From positions 62,001 through 126,000 of the forward strand of contig NZ_ABIC01000005.1 in the NCBI RefSeq assembly GCF_000172075.1: 64,000 nt of DNA, given 5' to 3'. The translations under genes were made by a program, and so were the position numbers. Under the pieces are notes generated by a model that worked only from the letters and a program-made list of their open reading frames with translations, was not told the origin of the DNA and did not search any database. The stretch's first letter is position 1; each line of letters begins with the position of its first letter. The DNA comes from Shewanella benthica KT99. GTDB taxonomy: Bacteria > Pseudomonadota > Gammaproteobacteria > Enterobacterales > Shewanellaceae. Below are positions 18,471 to 29,110 of the stretch, piece after piece.

Positions 18471-18553
18471 GTTATCGCTTAATCTGGCTGTTATAGGCTA
18501 TTTTATAACAGCTTTTTATCTGCTAGAGCTAGCCTTCTATGCTCAACTCCAGT

Positions 18554-20104
18554 TTATTTCAGCCTCAATCGCTTAGCTAAACGGTGCAGATTGCCCGAGT
18601 CTAGCTTTAACTTGCGGGCTGTGGCGGCCCATTGTCCGTTATTTTCGGCTAATGCCTGTCTGATATATTGAGATTGAAATTCGTCGGTTGCATCTTTTAG
18701 GCTGTTATCGCCGATATTAAACTTGTTGCTCTCTTTGCTGGCCTGACGGGAAATATCGGGTTCATCGGCTTGGGTTATTGACTCCAGATGATGAGGCGAT
18801 ATCTGGCATAGCCCACCGCGAGATTGCGCTCTAGCGAGTACGGCCGCTCGATGCAGGACATGCTCTAGCTCTCTGACATTACCTGGCCATGAATATTGCT
18901 TGAGCTGGCTCAGGCTTGCCGGGCTTAAACTGAGATTATTAATGCCTAGCTTCTGCCTGCACCTCTCTACAAAATATCCGCTCAACAAGGTGATATCATC
19001 GCCTCGCTCTTTCAGTGGTGGCACCATCAAGGGGAAGACGCTGAGTCTGTGGTAGAGGTCGGCTCTGAATCGTCCGGCTAACACTTCTTGCTTTAGATCT
19101 TTATTGGTGGCAGCAATAATTCGCACATCTACTTTTCGGCTGCGATCATCGCCTATCTTCTGTAGATCGCCATACTGTAATATTCTGAGGAGCTTGGACT
19201 GTAAGGTGAGCGGTAACTCGCCTATCTCATCGAGAAACAAGGTGCCTTTATCGGCGAGTTCAAACTTGCCACTTCGATTGCTTATGGCACCGGTAAACGC
19301 GCCTTTTACATGGCCAAACAGCTCACTCTCAGCGATAGATTCGGGTAAAGCCGCACAGTTGAGGTACACCAGTGACATGTCTTTACGCTCTGAGCCCTGA
19401 TGTACTGCCTTGGCAACCAGTTCCTTACCTGTGCCAGTCTCACCTAAGATAAGCACGTTGAGATCTGTGGCAGCGACCATTTCTATCTCATCGTGGAGTG
19501 ATTGCATTATCTCGGATTGAGCTATGACCTCTACATCTGTATTGGTGTCTATGCCGAGCCGCATCGCCAGTAACGAGTCTTGTGATTGCACCGCGAGCTT
19601 CTCTAATCTATCGATCATCAGGGCATTACTGAGTGAGACTGCGGCGATGGCACTTAAACTTCTAAGCTCGCTATTGGAAAACTGATCAAATTGCCGCGGA
19701 TCGAAGCCATCTATGGTGATGGCGCCGATAAGGTTTTCATTAGCAAACAGGGGCAGACCGATACAGGCGTGGACCTTAAGTTTATCACCTTGATTGGGGA
19801 TCAAGCCGTCATAAGGGTCGGCGAGTGTGCTATCGGAGGGAAACCTGACAATATCCCCGGCACGAGCAATGGCTTCTAATCTTGGGTGCTCATCCACAAG
19901 AAAGCGTCTTCCCAGTACATCGGCATTGAGTCCATCAATGGCTAATGGGGTAAATTGCCCGTCCTGAAAGGCGAGTAGCGCCGCCGCATCACAATGTAGA
20001 TTCTGCCTTATGGTATCGAGTAGCCTGGAAAATCGATCGCGGTTGGACAAGCCAGAGGTAATATCCAGTGCTATCTGTGTGAGTTCAGTTTGACTCAGTG
20101 CCAT
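18554..20104 (-). CDS. norR: Nitric-oxide-responsive sigma-54 activator NorR
   Basis: NorR senses NO through a non-heme iron in its GAF domain and activates sigma-54 promoters of NO-detoxifying genes. The 516-residue protein has the full layout: GAF domain (about 20-170) with the iron ligands of E. coli NorR conserved as R75, D96, D99, C114 and D132; an AAA+ domain with Walker A GETGTGKE, the sigma-54 loop GAFTGA and FLDEIGELP; and a C-terminal helix-turn-helix ([22 protein letters not shown]). The usual targets norVW, norBC or hmp are not within this window. Downstream on the same strand are the broken M16 genes; upstream is lpxL with a 71-base gap. Confidence 0.95.
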   Translation of the reverse strand: MALSQTELTQIALDITSGLSNRDRFSRLLDTIRQNLHCDAAALLAFQDGQFTPLAIDGLNADVLGRRFLVDEHPRLEAIARAGDIVRFPSDSTLADPYDGLIPNQGDKLKVHACIGLPLFANENLIGAITIDGFDPRQFDQFSNSELRSLSAIAAVSLSNALMIDRLEKLAVQSQDSLLAMRLGIDTNTDVEVIAQSEIMQSLHDEIEMVAATDLNVLILGETGTGKELVAKAVHQGSERKDMSLVYLNCAALPESIAESELFGHVKGAFTGAISNRSGKFELADKGTLFLDEIGELPLTLQSKLLRILQYGDLQKIGDDRSRKVDVRIIAATNKDLKQEVLAGRFRADLYHRLSVFPLMVPPLKERGDDITLLSGYFVERCRQKLGINNLSLSPASLSQLKQYSWPGNVRELEHVLHRAAVLARAQSRGGLCQISPHHLESITQADEPDISRQASKESNKFNIGDNSLKDATDEFQSQYIRQALAENNGQWAATARKLKLDSGNLHRLAKRLRLK

Positions 20105-20175
20105 ATCTGCTCCTAGGGATCACTTATGGTGATATTCAGTTGTTCTCAGAGCGTGAAAGCTACCGAGGACAGAGG

Positions 20176-21114
20176 CTAATATACCGAAGGATCATCCTTG
20201 TTAGGCCGAGTCTTGAAGCGGCGATGTAGCCACATATACTGACTGGGACAGCGGTTGATGATCCCTTCGATGATTTTATTGCCTCGTTTAGCATCTACAA
20301 CCTCGTCTTCTCCGGGGAAGTTATCCAGTGCTGGCATGATCTCTATGCTGTAGCCTTTATCGTCGGCGTTACGGACCACACTGAAGGGCAATACCTTAGC
20401 CTTGCCCAGGCGAGCCAAGGTGGTAGCACCTGTGATCGTTGCCGCTTCTTGCATGGCGAAGAAGGGAATGAAGGTGGCACTGGAGCGACCAAAGTCTTGA
20501 TCCGCCGTGTACCAGATAACATCAGGGTTTCTCAGGCAACGTATCATCTTACGCAGATCCCGTTTAGACACTAGAGCCTTATTGGATCGCAGGCGGCCCT
20601 TGACCTGCAAATATTCCATCACTGGATTGTTATGGGGGCGGTAGACACCCACGCTGGGTCGAAACATGCCCAAAATTCGTGCACCCATCTCCAGCGGCAG
20701 ACAATGCACGGCGAACAGGATCACTCCATGGCCATCAGCGAGTGTCTTTTCGACATGTTGCTGGCCTTTTATGCTCATGTGGCGTTGAACCTTAGCATCG
20801 GACCACCACCAGGCGTTGATGGTATCGAAGATGGCCTTACCGGTTTCTTCAAAATTACGCGTCAGCAAGTCTTGTCGTTCACTCGTGCTCATCTCGGGGA
20901 AGCAAAGCTCCAAATTACGCTTGGCAGTGTGGACACGACTGCCCATGATGGCTTTAGCTAAGTGCCCGATAAGACTTCCTAGTTTCATCTGTATCGATAG
21001 CGGCAGTAGTTGTGTCAGGCGCATCAAACCTATACCGAACCAGAGTAGCCAGTATTTTGGGTGATAAAGATGTGTCGAAAATTGGGCTTTTTCTACCACG
21101 GATAACTCTAACAT
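20176..21114 (-). CDS. lpxL: Lipid A late acyltransferase, LpxL/HtrB type
   Basis: LpxL-family enzymes transfer an acyl chain from acyl-ACP to Kdo2-lipid IVA at the inner membrane. The 312-residue protein has an N-terminal membrane segment (YWLLWFGIGLMRLTQLLPLS), the catalytic H-x4-E pair in VHCLPLE (H137, E142), GVYRPHNNP, WYTADQDFG and a final YMWLHRRFKTRP, all standard for the family. Shewanella genomes carry several LpxL/LpxM paralogues, so the chain and position added cannot be stated. The ATG at 21114 is the only start before the membrane segment. Confidence 0.9.
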   Translation of the reverse strand: MLELSVVEKAQFSTHLYHPKYWLLWFGIGLMRLTQLLPLSIQMKLGSLIGHLAKAIMGSRVHTAKRNLELCFPEMSTSERQDLLTRNFEETGKAIFDTINAWWWSDAKVQRHMSIKGQQHVEKTLADGHGVILFAVHCLPLEMGARILGMFRPSVGVYRPHNNPVMEYLQVKGRLRSNKALVSKRDLRKMIRCLRNPDVIWYTADQDFGRSSATFIPFFAMQEAATITGATTLARLGKAKVLPFSVVRNADDKGYSIEIMPALDNFPGEDEVVDAKRGNKIIEGIINRCPSQYMWLHRRFKTRPNKDDPSVY

Positions 21115-21236
21115 GAGAAAAGTGAGTGCTTATTCTAACGTAAATACCCCAGTAGAAGTTGAAAATACCGAATATTATCACTGCCACTCATCAATAAAAT
21201 TAGCTACTATTGATGATAAATTATACAGATTAAGAT

Positions 21237-21344
21237 ATGAGTGTTATGCAGGTTTCTATGGGCGAATGGGTAAGATTTAAACTTATGCTTGCTGGAGGCT
21301 ATTTGAGCATTGAAATCATCGACTACAATAAGGCTGAGTTGTGA
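21237..21344 (+). CDS. Possible 35-residue small protein
   Basis: ATG 21237 opens MSVMQVSMGEWVRFKLMLAG and ends IIDYNKAEL at TGA 21342-21344. The stop overlaps a GTG start of the next frame as GTGA, the form expected for translational coupling. No family is recognised, and a frame this short can arise by chance. Confidence 0.3.
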   Translation: MSVMQVSMGEWVRFKLMLAGGYLSIEIIDYNKAEL

Positions 21345-21598
21345 TTTGGCTCGCACTGGCTTTGAGTGCTAGCTTTTATTGGAGTGATTTTTCACCTCAT
21401 CTCGAGCAAGCTAATCAGGATACTCTGGATGAATTTTCCAGCTTAATACATAGAAGTTTCAGCACTCAGGCATCGCTACATCTTCCCATTTATATGTATT
21501 GGCGTAAGCCAGCCCTCCGTCGCTATTTTGAGTCTACCTTAGTGAGTTTACTTGGAAGAGATGGCGCCAATCTATGGCTACAAGAGCAAAGTCTGTAA
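21341..21598 (+). CDS. Small hypothetical protein, 85 residues
   Basis: The GTG start at 21341 overlaps the end of the preceding short frame. The product begins IWLALALSASFYWSDFSPHLE and has an aromatic, partly basic C-terminus (YMYWRKPALRRYFESTLVSLL). No family is recognised. Parts of its DNA recur, diverged, about 225 bases downstream (21653-21770), which suggests duplicated and decaying sequence rather than a conserved gene. Called weakly. Confidence 0.35.
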   Translation: MIWLALALSASFYWSDFSPHLEQANQDTLDEFSSLIHRSFSTQASLHLPIYMYWRKPALRRYFESTLVSLLGRDGANLWLQEQSL

Positions 21599-21898
21599 AT
21601 CCCGCTTTTTAAGCTGAATGCCTTAATTCGAACAAGTGGTTCGAGATACCCGGATGAGTTCTCCAGCTTCTCCTACTTATCTTGCTTAAATAGGCAGAAG
21701 TTTCAGTGTATGGCCATAAGAGCTGAGTATGTTAATGACTCTATAAATCTCGCTTTTTAAGCTGAACCTTAGCTGAACAAGTAGCCGATATCTCGCTGAT
21801 CAACTTAGTTACTCAGGTATTCGCCTATCTGGTTTGATAGCATCTTAGGATGAGTAGGGTACGCAACTAAGTACTGAAACAAGATTGGGGGATCCGTC
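21599..21898 (+). other. Non-coding gap with a diverged duplication
   Basis: Two segments here echo upstream DNA. CGCTTTTTAAGCTGAA occurs near 21604 and 21751, each followed by a form of GAACAAGT. The stretch near 21429 (GATGAATTTTCCAGCTT ... AGAAGTTTCAG) recurs as GATGAGTTCTCCAGCTT ... AGAAGTTTCAG near 21653. No gene is seen. The TetR promoter should lie at the right end. Confidence 0.5.
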
Positions 21899-22381
21899 AT
21901 GGCCAAACGTTCTAAAGCGCAAACAGAACAAACTAGAAAGCAGATTTTGGATGAGGCGTTACAGCAGGTTCTATCGATCGGCTATGAGTCAATGTCTTAT
22001 ACTACCTTGTCTGAGGCGACCGGGATCAGTCGCACTGGTATCAGCCATCATTTTCCTCGTAAAGCTGAGTTTCTGATTCGATTAGATGCCAATATCGCAA
22101 GCCTGTTTATTAATGACTTGGATTTTTCTACATCAACGGCATTAGAGACATCTTGGATGAAAGCCATTGAAAGCCATCGTTTCTGTGCCATTTTACGTCT
22201 GTTTTTTAGTCTGTGTGGTTATTCGAGTAAAGATATCACCATGTTTAAGGCGATCGATATGGCTAGAGATACGGCAATATCAAACTTGGGCTCAAAGGGG
22301 GAGGGTGTATTCAATGATCTGTTGGGAAGAAGTGCCGTGGTATTGCTGTCTCGAAGTTATGGTATTGAGGCTGCGGCGTAG
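21899..22381 (+). CDS. TetR/AcrR-family transcriptional regulator
   Basis: The 160-residue protein begins with a classic TetR helix-turn-helix region: TRKQILDEALQQVLSIGYES, then YTTLSEATGISRTGISHHFPRKAEFL. The remaining 100 residues form the ligand-binding and dimer part and are shorter than in most TetR proteins (about 190-220). No ligand or target can be named, and no operator-like inverted repeat stands out upstream. ATG 21899 follows a G-rich GGGGGATCC with seven-base spacing. A strong terminator follows at 22402. Confidence 0.88.
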   Translation: MAKRSKAQTEQTRKQILDEALQQVLSIGYESMSYTTLSEATGISRTGISHHFPRKAEFLIRLDANIASLFINDLDFSTSTALETSWMKAIESHRFCAILRLFFSLCGYSSKDITMFKAIDMARDTAISNLGSKGEGVFNDLLGRSAVVLLSRSYGIEAAA

Positions 22382-22401
22382 GCGAACGTTTCGTTAGACA
22401 C

Positions 22402-22429
22402 AAAAAAGGAGCTAGATGCTCCTTTTTTT
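22402..22429 (+). terminator. Rho-independent terminator after the TetR gene
   Basis: AAAAAAGGAGC, loop TAGAT, GCTCCTTTTTT forms an 11-bp stem with a T-tract. It lies 21 bases after the TetR stop codon. Confidence 0.92.
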
Positions 22430-22524
22430 ATTAAGCCTCAACGTTTCTAATTATCTATTCTCACGTAACACCAGACTGGCATTATCTAACCAGATGCTGA
22501 TATTTTATGCAAGCTAGTTTTACA

Positions 22525-23931
22525 TTAGAAATGCCACTGCAGGTATAAGGTCTGATAGTTACTGCCGCCACCGATGCGGCCAAAGGCTGAGCTCTTCTCA
22601 TAGATGCCGGATCTGTGGTGTATGCTGTAGCCCATCCACATCTTATCCATGGTGCGGCTATTAAATAGATCGCCCATATTCACATCTAAGGAAAAATCCA
22701 GATAGTTGAGTAGCTTGGATGGCTTATAACCTTTCTCTTCCAGTTCTGAGCCCTCTATATAGGTGACGCTTGATACATAGGACAGGCCTTCCGCGACACC
22801 CAGGCGCCATCTTGGGCCGAATTCGAAGGTGTAGAAGGCCTTGATGGCAACGACGCCTTCGGCCAGATCACTCTGTACTTGAGAGTCGTGGTGCCAAACC
22901 AGGCCTGGGGTGAAGTAGAGCTCAATAGGAAAGTTAAACAAGGTTTCGGTGAGACGCGTACCGTAGAATACCGAGGTGAATTGATTATTATAGGGATCTG
23001 TCTGGGTCTGCCAGGAGAAAATGGCGTTCAGGTTCGAAGGCGTGGCCCAACCATGTGCAAGGCGTATAAACTCACCATCACTATTATCAGAAGTTGAGAC
23101 TCTCGATTCGGACTTAGTCGTCTTATCCTTAGTGCTTGTATTACTGAAGTCCGGAAAGAAGCCGAAACCGAGAAAGGATTGATATTGAGGATCCATGGTC
23201 GGCAGGTTTGCCGTGTCGTCATCGATGCGACCCACAGCAAATTGTCCTAATAGGTATAGGTTGCTATAGAGGTGATATCGGCTCTTAATACCCGCATTAA
23301 ATTCAATCCCACCACCGACTTCATATTGATCTAAGCCGTAATAGTGTTGGTTAAAATCGGCACTCTTCCAATGAAACTCGGCATAGGGGTTAAGATACCA
23401 ATCGCCATACTCCCAATGATATTGGGTTCGGGTGTAGCCGTAGCGGCGTTTATTCGAATCAGACATGAAGGCGACATCAAACTCCCAGGCGTCTTGGAGG
23501 AATCGATACTGCAGGCCTAAATCGAAGGCCTGAGATTGCGATTCGTTCTGTAGCTCCTGGGGTATGTCGACGAAACGAAATCGAGTATAGAGGTTAACCT
23601 GATGCTCATCATTCTTCTAAAAGTGCATACCCGCTTCCATGCCGTTGATGAAGAAATAATCGTTACTGTATTTTATCAGTGGCAGCACATCGTACACTTC
23701 GTCATCTTCTACAGCAAAAGGAATGTCGCCCCTTCTTACCCCGATCCCCAGTCCCCAGGTTTCAGTCTGGAATTGTGTGGCATAGATCTTAGGCTGCGGC
23801 TCATCTGGCTGCACCGTTTCTGGAACACTGTGCTCAGATGATAGTGCCAGCCCGCTATATAACGCGAGAGTTAGGGCGAGAGGCTGAACAAAAAACTGTG
23901 ATGACGATAGGAGCTGAGAATGATTATTCAT
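22525..23931 (-). pseudogene. MipA/OmpV-like outer-membrane protein with in-frame amber stop
   Basis: The ATG at 23931 starts a signal-peptide-bearing product with ETWGLGIGVRRGDIPF, DDEVYDVLPLIKYSND and FFINGMEAGMHF, as in the MipA/OmpV family. TAG at 23617-23619 then ends the frame, but the same frame continues without any shift as KNDEHQVNLYTRFRF through a beta-rich region to a terminal LYLQWHF, a good outer-membrane-barrel ending. The full product would be 468 codons. The lesion is one nonsense codon, so it is either a young pseudogene, a suppressed stop or a sequence error. MipA-like proteins are linked to murein scaffolds or porin-like functions. Confidence 0.82.
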
Positions 23932-24275
23932 AGGCTTGTTTTTAGAGACCTTTATTGGGCCAGTATAAAATGAAAATAGAAAGTTAAAATATTTATTATC
24001 TGTTACTTAGCTGTATCTATGCTGAATGCAAGCACAGATTTTAGCCTCAAGCTCAGAAAAGTGCTCAGGCTTGGAAGATAATTCAGTCTTGACCTCGCCG
24101 GATGACTCACGTTAATACCCTTATAAATACTGCTGTTTATCGATTCCCTAGCCTCATTGTGCAAAAAAAACCGCTCTATATTCCAAAAAGGTATTAAAAA
24201 TCAGATTTTATTCTTTTTTGCTTTTCTTTATAGGGGCTAAGCTAACTGACATCACACTGATATAGGGCCGTACCC
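23932..24275 (+). promoter_or_regulatory. Upstream region of cysJIH
   Basis: This 344-base gap separates the divergent MipA and cysJ genes. The 90 bases before cysJ are AT-rich (for example AAAAAGGTATTAAAAATCAG), as expected for a CysB-activated promoter, but no reliable CysB site can be defined by eye. No other feature is evident. Confidence 0.4.
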
Positions 24276-26078
24276 ATGTTGTTAAAAGAGCTTTCATCAC
24301 TCGCTTCGCCACTGTCGTCAGGGCAAGTGGATAAGTTAAAGCAGCTCACCGCTGAGCTGAGTGCCGTGCAACTTGCATGGGTAAGTGGATATTTATCTGC
24401 TACTGCGGAGCAAGGAGCCAATCTTCTTGGTAACGAAACTGCTGCTCAAAGCGCTCCGGCACAGACCATCACCATACTATACGGTAGTCAAACCGGTAAT
24501 GGTCGTGGGGTAGCAAGCGAATTAGCCGCGAAAGCGCAAGCCCAGGGGTACGCCGTTAACCTTGCTTCTATGGGGGATTACAAGGTCCGTCAACTGAAGC
24601 AAGAAACCATATTACTGGCTGTGGTGAGTACCCACGGTGAAGGCGAAGCGCCCGATGATGCCATCGAATTGCATAAATTCCTGGCATCTAAGCGAGCGCC
24701 TAAATTAGCAAACCTAAACTATTCTGTGTTGGCTCTGGGGGATTCGAGTTATGAATTCTTCTGCCAGACAGGTAAAGACTTCGATGATCGCCTATCTGCA
24801 TTAGGCGCTAAATCACTCCAAGCTCTGGTTGAATGTGATGTCGACTATGAATCTGCCGCGCAGTTGTGGCAAGAGAGTGTGTTAGAAGCCGTTAAGCCAC
24901 TAATCGAAACCTCAGGTGCGAGTGTCGTGCCACTGTCTGGTTCGGGCATCCCTGGCGTTGCAGTGAGTGAGTTCACTAAGCAAAAACCCTATACAGCCGA
25001 GCTTCTCGTGAGTCAGAAGTTAACGGGTCGGGAATCGGATCGTGATGTACGACATGTTGAAATCGATTTAGGTGAGTCAGGACTGAGCTATCAAGCCGGT
25101 GATGCGCTGGGTGTCTGGTTTACTAATGCAGCAAGCTTAGTCGAAGAGTTATTGACTAAATTATCCCTCGACGGCGATGAAGCCGTAACCGTGGGAAAGG
25201 ATGCGCTATCCCTCAAGCAAGCGTTAATTGAGAAGAAAGAGCTGACTCAGATTTATCCCGGTCTGGTTAAAGATTGGGCCGCACTTAGCGGTAATGCCGA
25301 GCTGTTGAGTATCAGTGATGACAAAGAACTGACTCGTCAGTTTGTGCGAAATAATCAGCTAGCGGACCTGGTGACAACTTACCGCGCAGAGGTGACCTCT
25401 ACTCAGCTGTTAGCCATGCTACGACCTATTACACCTCGCTTGTATTCCATTGCATCGAGTCAGTCTGAGGTCGAGTCAGAGGTACACTTGACCGTTGCCT
25501 TAGTCGAGGATGAACGCGAAGGCGGCGCAAGATTTGGTGGCGCTTCACAGTTCTTGGCTCAAGCACAAGAGGGCCAGGAAGTTAAGGTTTATGTCGAACC
25601 TAACAAGCATTTCAGGTTACCGGAAAATCCAGAGACGCCAGTGATCATGGTGGGGCCAGGGACAGGTATTGCACCGTTTAGAGCCTTTATGCAAGAGCGT
25701 GCGGCTCAAGGGATTGAAGGCAATAGCTGGCTTATCTTCGGCAACCCACATTTCGAGCAGGATTTTCTTTATCAAACTGAGTGGCAGCAATATCTGCAAG
25801 ATGGCTCGTTATCTCGTATAGATTTAGCCTTCTCTAGAGATCAAGCCCATAAGATCTATGTGCAGCACCGAATTGCCGAGCAGGGTGAAGAACTGTGGAA
25901 ATGGCTCGAGTCCGGCGCGCATTTCTACATCTGTGGTGATGCCGAGCGTATGGCGAAAGATGTGCATCAGGCCCTGCTCGATATCGCGGTAAAGTTTGGC
26001 GGCAAAACCGAGGAGGAGGCCGAGGCCTACTTTGAGCAATTACGCAGCGATAAGCGTTATCAGAAAGACGTTTATTGA
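24276..26078 (+). CDS. cysJ: Sulfite reductase (NADPH) flavoprotein alpha subunit
   Basis: CysJ passes electrons from NADPH through FAD and FMN to the CysI hemoprotein for reduction of sulfite to sulfide. The 600-residue protein has the family order: an N-terminal linker; a flavodoxin domain with the FMN phosphate loop YGSQTGNGRG, STHGEGEAPDD and ALGDSSYEFFCQTG; an FAD domain with RLYSIASSQ and GGASQFL; and an NADPH domain with GPGTGIAPFRAFMQER and ICGDAERMAKDVH, ending DKRYQKDVY. First gene of cysJIH; cysI follows after 96-114 bases that contain a weak CCGGG/CCCGG hairpin. Expression is expected to depend on CysB. Confidence 0.97.
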   Translation: MLLKELSSLASPLSSGQVDKLKQLTAELSAVQLAWVSGYLSATAEQGANLLGNETAAQSAPAQTITILYGSQTGNGRGVASELAAKAQAQGYAVNLASMGDYKVRQLKQETILLAVVSTHGEGEAPDDAIELHKFLASKRAPKLANLNYSVLALGDSSYEFFCQTGKDFDDRLSALGAKSLQALVECDVDYESAAQLWQESVLEAVKPLIETSGASVVPLSGSGIPGVAVSEFTKQKPYTAELLVSQKLTGRESDRDVRHVEIDLGESGLSYQAGDALGVWFTNAASLVEELLTKLSLDGDEAVTVGKDALSLKQALIEKKELTQIYPGLVKDWAALSGNAELLSISDDKELTRQFVRNNQLADLVTTYRAEVTSTQLLAMLRPITPRLYSIASSQSEVESEVHLTVALVEDEREGGARFGGASQFLAQAQEGQEVKVYVEPNKHFRLPENPETPVIMVGPGTGIAPFRAFMQERAAQGIEGNSWLIFGNPHFEQDFLYQTEWQQYLQDGSLSRIDLAFSRDQAHKIYVQHRIAEQGEELWKWLESGAHFYICGDAERMAKDVHQALLDIAVKFGGKTEEEAEAYFEQLRSDKRYQKDVY

Positions 26079-26192
26079 TATTTAGAAGCCTTGCCGGGAG
26101 CAATACCCGGTAATGAAATCTTCTGTTTAAACCTAATATAAGATGCGATGCCTATTTAGAGCGTCGCACAAGAGATGAATGAGGCGGTAGCC

Positions 26193-27926
26193 ATGTCAGA
26201 GAAAAAAAGTGTAGAGCAAGCAGAGCCATTATCAGTCAATGAGCATCTTAAAACCGACAGTAATTTTCTGAGAGGCACCATTCAGGAAGGCTTAGATACC
26301 GCTGTCACGGGATCATTTAGTGAAGGCGATCAGCAGCTGATTAAGTTCCATGGTTTTTATCAGCAAGATGACCGCGATCTAAGAAACGAACGTAAAGAGC
26401 AGAAGCTGGAGCCGCTTTATAGCTTTATGTTGCGCGCCCGTGTTGCTGGTGGTGTGTGTAGTCCGGATCAGTGGCTGGGTGTCGATGAAATAGCATCAAC
26501 CTTGACTAGCTCTAACAGCATACGTTTGACTACGCGTCAGACATTTCAATATCACGGCATCTCTAAGCGTAACTTGAGAACCCTGATCCAGAGTCTGGAC
26601 AGTAAGGCGCTGGACTCGATTGCCGCCTGTGGTGACGTGAACCGTAATGTCATGTGTAACCCAAACCCCGTAGAGTCTCGCTTACACGAGCAAGCCTACT
26701 ACTGGGCCAAGAAATTGTCGGATAACTACTTGCCACGCACTAAGGCTTATGCCGAGATCTGGCTTGGTGATGACAAGGTTGCCACCAGTGAAGGTGATGA
26801 TGTCGAGCCTGTATATGGTAAGACGTATTTGCCGCGTAAGTTCAAGATGGCCGTTGCCGTACCCCCTGATAATGATGTAGATGTATACACCAATGATCTG
26901 GGTTTTATCGCGGTAGCGGAAGAGGGCGAGCTTATCGGCTTTAACTTAGTGGCTGGTGGCGGCATGGGTTCAACCCATGGTGAAGTGCAGACTTTTCCAC
27001 GTCTAGCCGATGATTTTGGCTATATTAAGGCCGAAGATACATTGAAGTTTGCCGAGGCGATATTAAAAGTTCAGCGTGACTGGGGTAATCGCTCTAACCG
27101 TAAACTGTCGAGACTCAAGTACACCATAGTCAAATATGGTTATGAGGTATTTAAGGCCGAAGTAGAGAAGCGCGCCGGGGTTAAATTTGAGCCCAAACGT
27201 GATGTGGTCATCGGCGATCGCGGTGATCGTTATGGTTGGATAAAAGGCGTCGATAACCAGTGGCATTTGACACTATTCATCGAAGGCGGCCGCATCAAGG
27301 ATTTACCGGGTCAGCCGTTGCAAACCGGATTAAGGGAGATTGCCAAGATACATAAGGGCGATTTCCGTATGACCTCGAATCAAAATCTGATCATAGCCCG
27401 CGTTGCCGCAGAGGATAAGGCCGAGATCGAAGCCTTAGCCCGTAGCCATGGTCTGATGGGGAAAGTGATCACACCAACCCGAGGTCGCTCAATTGCCTGT
27501 GTTGCATTGCCAACTTGTGCCCTTGCCATGGCCGAAGCCGAGCGTTATTTCCCGGACTTCCTGACGAAAGTAGAGTCATTGCAGGAGAAACATGGCTTCC
27601 TGGACCAAGGAATAGTCATCCGCATGACGGGTTGCCCTAACGGTTGTGCCAGACCCTTCGCGGCAGAGATTGGCCTGGTAGGTAAGGCGCCGGGTCGCTA
27701 TAACCTATATCTGGGCGCGAGCTTCGAAGGTACACGTTTAAATAAACTCTATCGCGAGAATATTCAAGAAGCAGAGATCTTATCTGAGCTTGATAGCTTG
27801 TTCGCCAGATATGTGGCTGAGCGAGAAAAGGGCGAAACCTTTGGTAATTTCACGGTACGCATAGGCGTCGTGGCAGCGGTAATTGATGCCGCTAAGGATT
27901 TTCATGGACAGACTAGTCATGCCTGA
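26193..27926 (+). CDS. cysI: Sulfite reductase (NADPH) hemoprotein beta subunit
   Basis: CysI carries siroheme and a [4Fe-4S] cluster and reduces sulfite by six electrons to sulfide in the cytoplasm. The cluster/siroheme cysteines are visible in [18 protein letters not shown] (about residues 434-440) and [19 protein letters not shown] (about 480-484). The N-terminal [17 protein letters not shown] and [13 protein letters not shown] motifs are standard. ATG 26193 (MSEKKS) is chosen since GAGGCGG precedes it at good distance; ATG 26175 is in frame and possible. The 3' end overlaps cysH. CysI depends on the siroheme pathway that begins with CobA, encoded at 36239. Confidence 0.97.
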   Translation: MSEKKSVEQAEPLSVNEHLKTDSNFLRGTIQEGLDTAVTGSFSEGDQQLIKFHGFYQQDDRDLRNERKEQKLEPLYSFMLRARVAGGVCSPDQWLGVDEIASTLTSSNSIRLTTRQTFQYHGISKRNLRTLIQSLDSKALDSIAACGDVNRNVMCNPNPVESRLHEQAYYWAKKLSDNYLPRTKAYAEIWLGDDKVATSEGDDVEPVYGKTYLPRKFKMAVAVPPDNDVDVYTNDLGFIAVAEEGELIGFNLVAGGGMGSTHGEVQTFPRLADDFGYIKAEDTLKFAEAILKVQRDWGNRSNRKLSRLKYTIVKYGYEVFKAEVEKRAGVKFEPKRDVVIGDRGDRYGWIKGVDNQWHLTLFIEGGRIKDLPGQPLQTGLREIAKIHKGDFRMTSNQNLIIARVAAEDKAEIEALARSHGLMGKVITPTRGRSIACVALPTCALAMAEAERYFPDFLTKVESLQEKHGFLDQGIVIRMTGCPNGCARPFAAEIGLVGKAPGRYNLYLGASFEGTRLNKLYRENIQEAEILSELDSLFARYVAEREKGETFGNFTVRIGVVAAVIDAAKDFHGQTSHA

Positions 27927-28689
27927 ATCAAATAATCAGGTTGAATCAGTGGTTTCTGCACCAGAGCTGTTAGCCCTGTTAAGCGCGCCGGCAGTCGAGC
28001 AGAAGAGTGAGCTTGAGCGTATCAATCACTTCCTCACAGAGCTGAACCCTAAGCAAAGAGTGGCTTGGGGATTGAAGTATCTTCCGGGTACTCATGCGTT
28101 ATCGTCGAGCTTTGGTATTCAAGCCGCGGTGATGTTGAATCTGGTGAGCACTGAGAAGCCAGATATTCCGGTGATCTTGATCGATACCGGTTACCTGTTT
28201 GCCGAAACCTATCAGTTTATCGACGAGCTGACCGAGCGTTTATCGCTAAATCTTAAGATATTTGTCTCCCTCATGACTCCTGCCTGGCAGGAGGCGCGTT
28301 TTGGCCAGTTGTGGGAAAAAGGTCTCGATGGTTTAGACCAATATAACCGTATGAATAAGGTCGAGCCAATGCAACGGGCCTTAGCTGAGCTCGAGGTTGG
28401 CACCTGGTTTGCGGGGCTGCGTCGCAGTCAATCCAGTACTCGAGAGGCTCTGCCAATCTTGGCTATTCATGGCTCACGTTATAAGATCTTACCTATCTTA
28501 GATTGGAGCAATAAGAATGTGCATGAATACTTAACTGAGCATGACTTGCCTTATCACCCGCTTTGGGAACAAGGCTACGTCTCTGTTGGCGATACACATT
28601 CCAGCAAGCCATTAGAGCTGGGTATGACCGAAGAGGAGACGCGTTTCAATGGTCTCAAGCGTGAATGTGGACTGCATTTCGAGATATAG
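27904..28689 (+). CDS. cysH: Phosphoadenosine phosphosulfate (PAPS) reductase
   Basis: CysH reduces PAPS to sulfite using thioredoxin. Visible landmarks are [17 protein letters not shown] (phosphosulfate-binding loop), [43 protein letters not shown] and the C-terminal catalytic KRECGLH. It has the single catalytic Cys of the PAPS type and not the cysteine pairs of APS reductases. ATG 27904 is chosen because AAGGA at 27894-27898 gives good spacing; ATG 27919 is also in frame. Either start overlaps the end of cysI, supporting translational coupling. Confidence 0.96.
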   Translation: MDRLVMPESNNQVESVVSAPELLALLSAPAVEQKSELERINHFLTELNPKQRVAWGLKYLPGTHALSSSFGIQAAVMLNLVSTEKPDIPVILIDTGYLFAETYQFIDELTERLSLNLKIFVSLMTPAWQEARFGQLWEKGLDGLDQYNRMNKVEPMQRALAELEVGTWFAGLRRSQSSTREALPILAIHGSRYKILPILDWSNKNVHEYLTEHDLPYHPLWEQGYVSVGDTHSSKPLELGMTEEETRFNGLKRECGLHFEI

Positions 28690-29110
28690 ATTTTAAATTT
28701 TGGTACTTGGGTTATCAGTGCTAATCAGCTTTGTGGTCTTGAGTTTTTTGTTTAGCTTAGCCACATCGTTGTACTTTTGTTGTGTTTTTAAGGGGGTAGT
28801 TCAATCTTACGCACAAATTTATACACAGTTAAAAAAACTAGTTTATAGTCAGGATCCCCCGTAGAGGGTTTTGGTTGGCTTGCTAGCGCCTGCTTAATCA
28901 AAAGCCGTTACCCCTGAATAGCCCGATGCGGCTATTCAGGATCAGCCCAGAATTCTAAAGCTTCCCGCCGCCATTCCTGAATTTATTTCCGTCAAATATC
29001 ACTTCTGTTTTTTAGACCCATTTATTTGGTAATCTATTGTAGATAAAAGACGACGCTGCGCTTATGGCGCGGGCTCGCTAATGTCGGTTGTAGGAACAGA
29101 GCATGACCCC
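28690..29110. other. Non-coding gap after cysH
   Basis: No gene is seen. A perfect 10-bp stem-loop lies at 28914-28939. The promoter-like AT-rich DNA around 28780-28850 has no evident gene behind it. From 29111 the gap is filled with tandem repeats. Confidence 0.5.
28914..28939. repeat. Stem-loop palindrome
   Basis: CTGAATAGCC, loop CGATGC, GGCTATTCAG forms a perfect 10-bp stem about 225 bases after cysH. No T-tract follows, so it is more like a REP-type hairpin than an intrinsic terminator. Confidence 0.7.

Noticed and set aside
24100..24275. A defined CysB operator before cysJ
   Set aside because: CysB sites are degenerate and no half-site could be told from the AT-rich background by eye.
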